Virus record (IMG/VR): IMGVR_UViG_3300009093_000008
Location: 1 to 64,000 of that record
Reading direction: 5' to 3' (one strand)
DNA from: a virus
DNA length: 64,000 nt
In this document: positions 62,231 through 64,000 of the stretch, one piece after another
Layout: every line of letters starts with the position of its first letter
Numbering within the stretch: the stretch's first letter is position 1
Notes under the pieces: generated by a model
The model's database searches: none
Told to the model about the DNA's origin: nothing
What the model saw: the letters and a program-made list of their open reading frames with translations, nothing else
Program-made: the position numbers and the translations under genes

Positions 62231-63130
62231 TCAGAGGAAGGACTTCGTTAGCTCGACCACGGCGACGCCGTAGGCCGCGAGGAACCCCATGCCCATGGAC
62301 CACTTCGCGAACCTTACCCCTTTGCGGGAGGGCGGCGCGGGTTCAGGATAGGCGGGGGCTTCGGGGATCTTGGATGCGGCGATCCACTGATCCTTGATCC
62401 AGCTGGGCGCCTCCTGCTTCGGCGCGGGAGGCGGAACGGCGGCAGCCTCCTCAGCCACCAGCTGATCCAGGAGCGGCGTGTAGGTCGGCGGGGGCTCCGG
62501 GAAGACTTCACTCTCCAGAACCTTGTTCACCCATCGCTCGGCCTTGGCCGAATAGGTCATCTCCGGGATCATCCCGGGCTGCGGAGGAACCTCGGGTGTC
62601 TCAGCTACAGCCACAGCGCTTTCCACTGTCGCCACGCCGCCGTCAGCCTCTTCTCCTTTGACCGGCTCCGGCTCAACCGCCGGGACGTCCACGGGGGGAT
62701 TCCAGCCAGCAAACGGAGGCAACGGCTCGGCGGTGGTGGGGGTGGTGATCTCGTCGAACCGCTCCCGAGCGGCTCGCAGGTGTCGTAGGGACTCTTCGCT
62801 GATCGCGTGTTCCGGCTCCGGCTTGGGCTCCGCCGCCGGTTCGGACAGCCGCTTCCGCAGCGCCACCAACTCCGGATCCGGCTCCGCGCCGTGGGAGTCG
62901 CTAGCGTCGCTTGAGACGTCGCCTACCGGGGGTTCCTCCGCCGCCTTCGGGCGCGAGGTGGGCTTGACCTCGAACGCCTTCAGCATCCGGTCGAGCGCGT
63001 CACGGGCCGCCCAGGCGGACGGGTAGCTGTCGATGTAGTACTGGGTGCCGTCCTCATGGGTGGAGTGGAGATCCCACTTGCCATCGGAGGTCACCATCGG
63101 GTCGTAATCGTACGAGATTCTGAAACGCAC
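62231..63130 (-). CDS. Pro/Glu-rich protein with C-terminal membrane anchor, 299 aa
   Basis: GTG 63130 with GAGAACC. The N-terminal domain ISYDYDPMVTSDGKWDLHST, YYIDSYPSAWAARDALDRML is a small globular module. Residues ~60-260 are disordered Pro/Glu/Ala (EPAAEPKPEPEHAISEE). The end GMGFLAAYGVAVVELTKSFL is a tail anchor. Suggests a tether between cytosol and membrane. Function unknown. Confidence 0.72.
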   Translation of the reverse strand: MRFRISYDYDPMVTSDGKWDLHSTHEDGTQYYIDSYPSAWAARDALDRMLKAFEVKPTSRPKAAEEPPVGDVSSDASDSHGAEPDPELVALRKRLSEPAAEPKPEPEHAISEESLRHLRAARERFDEITTPTTAEPLPPFAGWNPPVDVPAVEPEPVKGEEADGGVATVESAVAVAETPEVPPQPGMIPEMTYSAKAERWVNKVLESEVFPEPPPTYTPLLDQLVAEEAAAVPPPAPKQEAPSWIKDQWIAASKIPEAPAYPEPAPPSRKGVRFAKWSMGMGFLAAYGVAVVELTKSFL

Positions 63131-63136
63131 AGGTTC

Positions 63137-63229
63137 TCACTTCTTTTTGGTAGTGTGCCGCAACCAGGCGGCAGCTAGTGCCACGATCGTATACCAGGCG
63201 CCGAGGAACGTCCAGGTTTGCCAGGGCAT
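63137..63229 (-). CDS. 30-aa one-helix membrane peptide
   Basis: ATG 63229 immediately follows the upstream stop. MPWQTWTFLGAWYTIVALAA and WLRHTTKKK: one helix and a basic end. Stops 7 nt before the next start. Confidence 0.6.
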   Translation of the reverse strand: MPWQTWTFLGAWYTIVALAAAWLRHTTKKK

Positions 63230-63433
63230 TCAGCGGCGGCGCTGTTTGAAGACGCGGTAGCCCGGGAACAGCATGGTGTTCGCTGCGGGATCGAGAGGCC
63301 AGAAGTCGCCGTCCGCCTCGATATGCATGACCTTGCCCTTATGGGTTTTCCAGAACAAGTAACCGCCCTCAACAGAGCAGTACAGGTCCCCGTACGGCAT
63401 CTCTTCGGCGCTGTTCACCACGCGCTTGCTCAT
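63230..63433 (-). CDS. Hypothetical protein, 67 aa
   Basis: ATG 63433 with GGGGGTG upstream, 1 nt after the upstream stop. YGDLYCSVEGGYLFWKTHKG and VMHIEADGDFWPLDPAAN, short beta domain, then a basic FKQRRR. No family recognised. Confidence 0.7.
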   Translation of the reverse strand: MSKRVVNSAEEMPYGDLYCSVEGGYLFWKTHKGKVMHIEADGDFWPLDPAANTMLFPGYRVFKQRRR

Positions 63434-63434
63434 G

Positions 63435-64000
63435 TCACACCCCCGGAAGGTCGAGCTTCAGCGACGCGAGGTTCATCCCGCCCATGCCCTTGACGGCGGT
63501 CAGGTCGTTCTGCGGCAGGACGCACCACGCCTCGTCGCCGTAGACGTAGTACCAGTCCCACGCGACCTTTTGCACGCTGCCCCACGTCACCACGTACAGG
63601 TAGTTCGCGTCATAGCCCAGGGCGGGCACGGCGTGACCGCCGATGATCTTCTGAGTCTGCCAGCCCGTCACCAGAGACCACGGCTGGCCGTGGTCGAACT
63701 GCGACATCGAGTTCTGCGGCAGCTGCATCCCGAGGAACGCGGCGCCGTAGAAGTTCACGGCCTGCTTCAGGTGCAGCTGGGACGTCGGCTTCACCGGGGC
63801 ATAGCCGAGGATGCGGTTGCCCCACAGGCCTGAGTGCATCCACGTGTTCAGGGTGTCGGACATCACGAGCCCGTTGTCCCTGCCGCCGGTGAGGGTGAAG
63901 TACTCCGACACCACCGCCTGCTCGGTAGGGACCGGGAGCTGCACGCCGGTCGTCGCGTCCCACGACTGGATCATGTGAGCGGCGGCAGCTGCCACACAGT
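63435..64000 (-). CDS. Papain-like cysteine protease, 5' end outside window
   Basis: The open frame continues past 64000. At 63998-63996 is TGT, giving CVAAAAAHMIQSW, the papain active-site Cys pattern. GGHAVPALGYD supplies the catalytic His about 140 residues later, and VVTWGSVQKVAWDWYY takes the place of the usual Asn-Ser-Trp-Gly, with Thr for Asn. It resembles C1-family-like proteins of actinophages. The GTG at 63995 is an internal codon, not the start. It may be secreted or virion-borne; the N-terminus is not visible. Confidence 0.8.
   Translation of the reverse strand, partial: CVAAAAAHMIQSWDATTGVQLPVPTEQAVVSEYFTLTGGRDNGLVMSDTLNTWMHSGLWGNRILGYAPVKPTSQLHLKQAVNFYGAAFLGMQLPQNSMSQFDHGQPWSLVTGWQTQKIIGGHAVPALGYDANYLYVVTWGSVQKVAWDWYYVYGDEAWCVLPQNDLTAVKGMGGMNLASLKLDLPGV

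Noticed and set aside
1-64000. CRISPR array or insertion sequences
   Set aside because: No evenly spaced direct repeats and no transposase or IS-type terminal repeats were found by reading. A tool search could still detect small elements.
1-64000. Circular contig joining both edges
   Set aside because: Joining position 1 to 64000 puts the left gene (CT + A) and the right gene in different frames and gives no continuous domain, so the window is taken as an internal piece.

Overview
The window is a 64 kb internal piece of the genome of a tailed bacteriophage (siphovirus-type, by its long tape-measure gene) that infects an actinobacterium. The evidence is a complete head/tail gene set in typical order, about 60% G+C with GTG/TTG starts, two WhiB-type regulators, several Zn-ribbon mini-proteins and a homologue of the actinobacterial protein modifier Pup. 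Both ends cut through genes, so the genome is larger than this window. No DNA polymerase, primase, integrase or repressor is visible here.

Layout, left to right. Almost everything is read leftward (minus strand). 1-1130: a secreted DUF4185-like protein (cut by the left edge), a terminator and a tRNA-Met. 1345-9250: a run of small, tightly overlapping genes (ATGA, GTGA and TGATG junctions) that includes an AAA+ ATPase, an HNH/HTH protein and many CxxC mini-proteins. 9400-11620: the large terminase, an AlpA-like HTH protein and a divergent terminase-small-like gene, with back-to-back leaderless promoters between the last two. 11619-15658: the Pup homologue, a DNA-binding protein, an HNH nuclease, a WhiB protein, a possible helicase-loader-like protein and a replication initiator carrying an inserted HNH domain.

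15731-20857 is a rightward block. It holds a Rad52-type annealing protein with a Cas4/RecB-like nuclease (a recombination module), then a strong promoter that drives a structured non-coding stretch, a 34-codon ORF, a tRNA-like element, small proteins and a DUF932 protein.

20901-53500 returns to the minus strand. Read in the direction of transcription (high to low coordinates) it contains: accessory and membrane proteins, fibre proteins, a portal-MuF fusion, another fibre, an endonuclease VII-like gene, prohead protease/scaffold, major capsid protein, connector proteins, tail tube, tail chaperones joined by a frameshift, tape measure, tail hub and a series of fibre/receptor-binding proteins, then a two-gene lysin, a holin and a DEDD exonuclease. 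53000-58606 is a second chain of tiny overlapping genes (a second WhiB, Zn knuckles, one-helix membrane peptides). 58893-59213 is an isolated rightward gene with its own promoter and terminator. 59356-64000 holds a glycosyltransferase, a pyruvyltransferase-like protein, an MsrQ/YedZ-like heme membrane protein and a papain-like protease cut by the right edge.

The strongest candidates for new biology are the phage Pup (11619-11807), the promoter/structured RNA/tRNA-like locus (18094-18583) and the MsrQ-like membrane protein (61448-62218). All functional calls are by reading motifs; no database search was possible.
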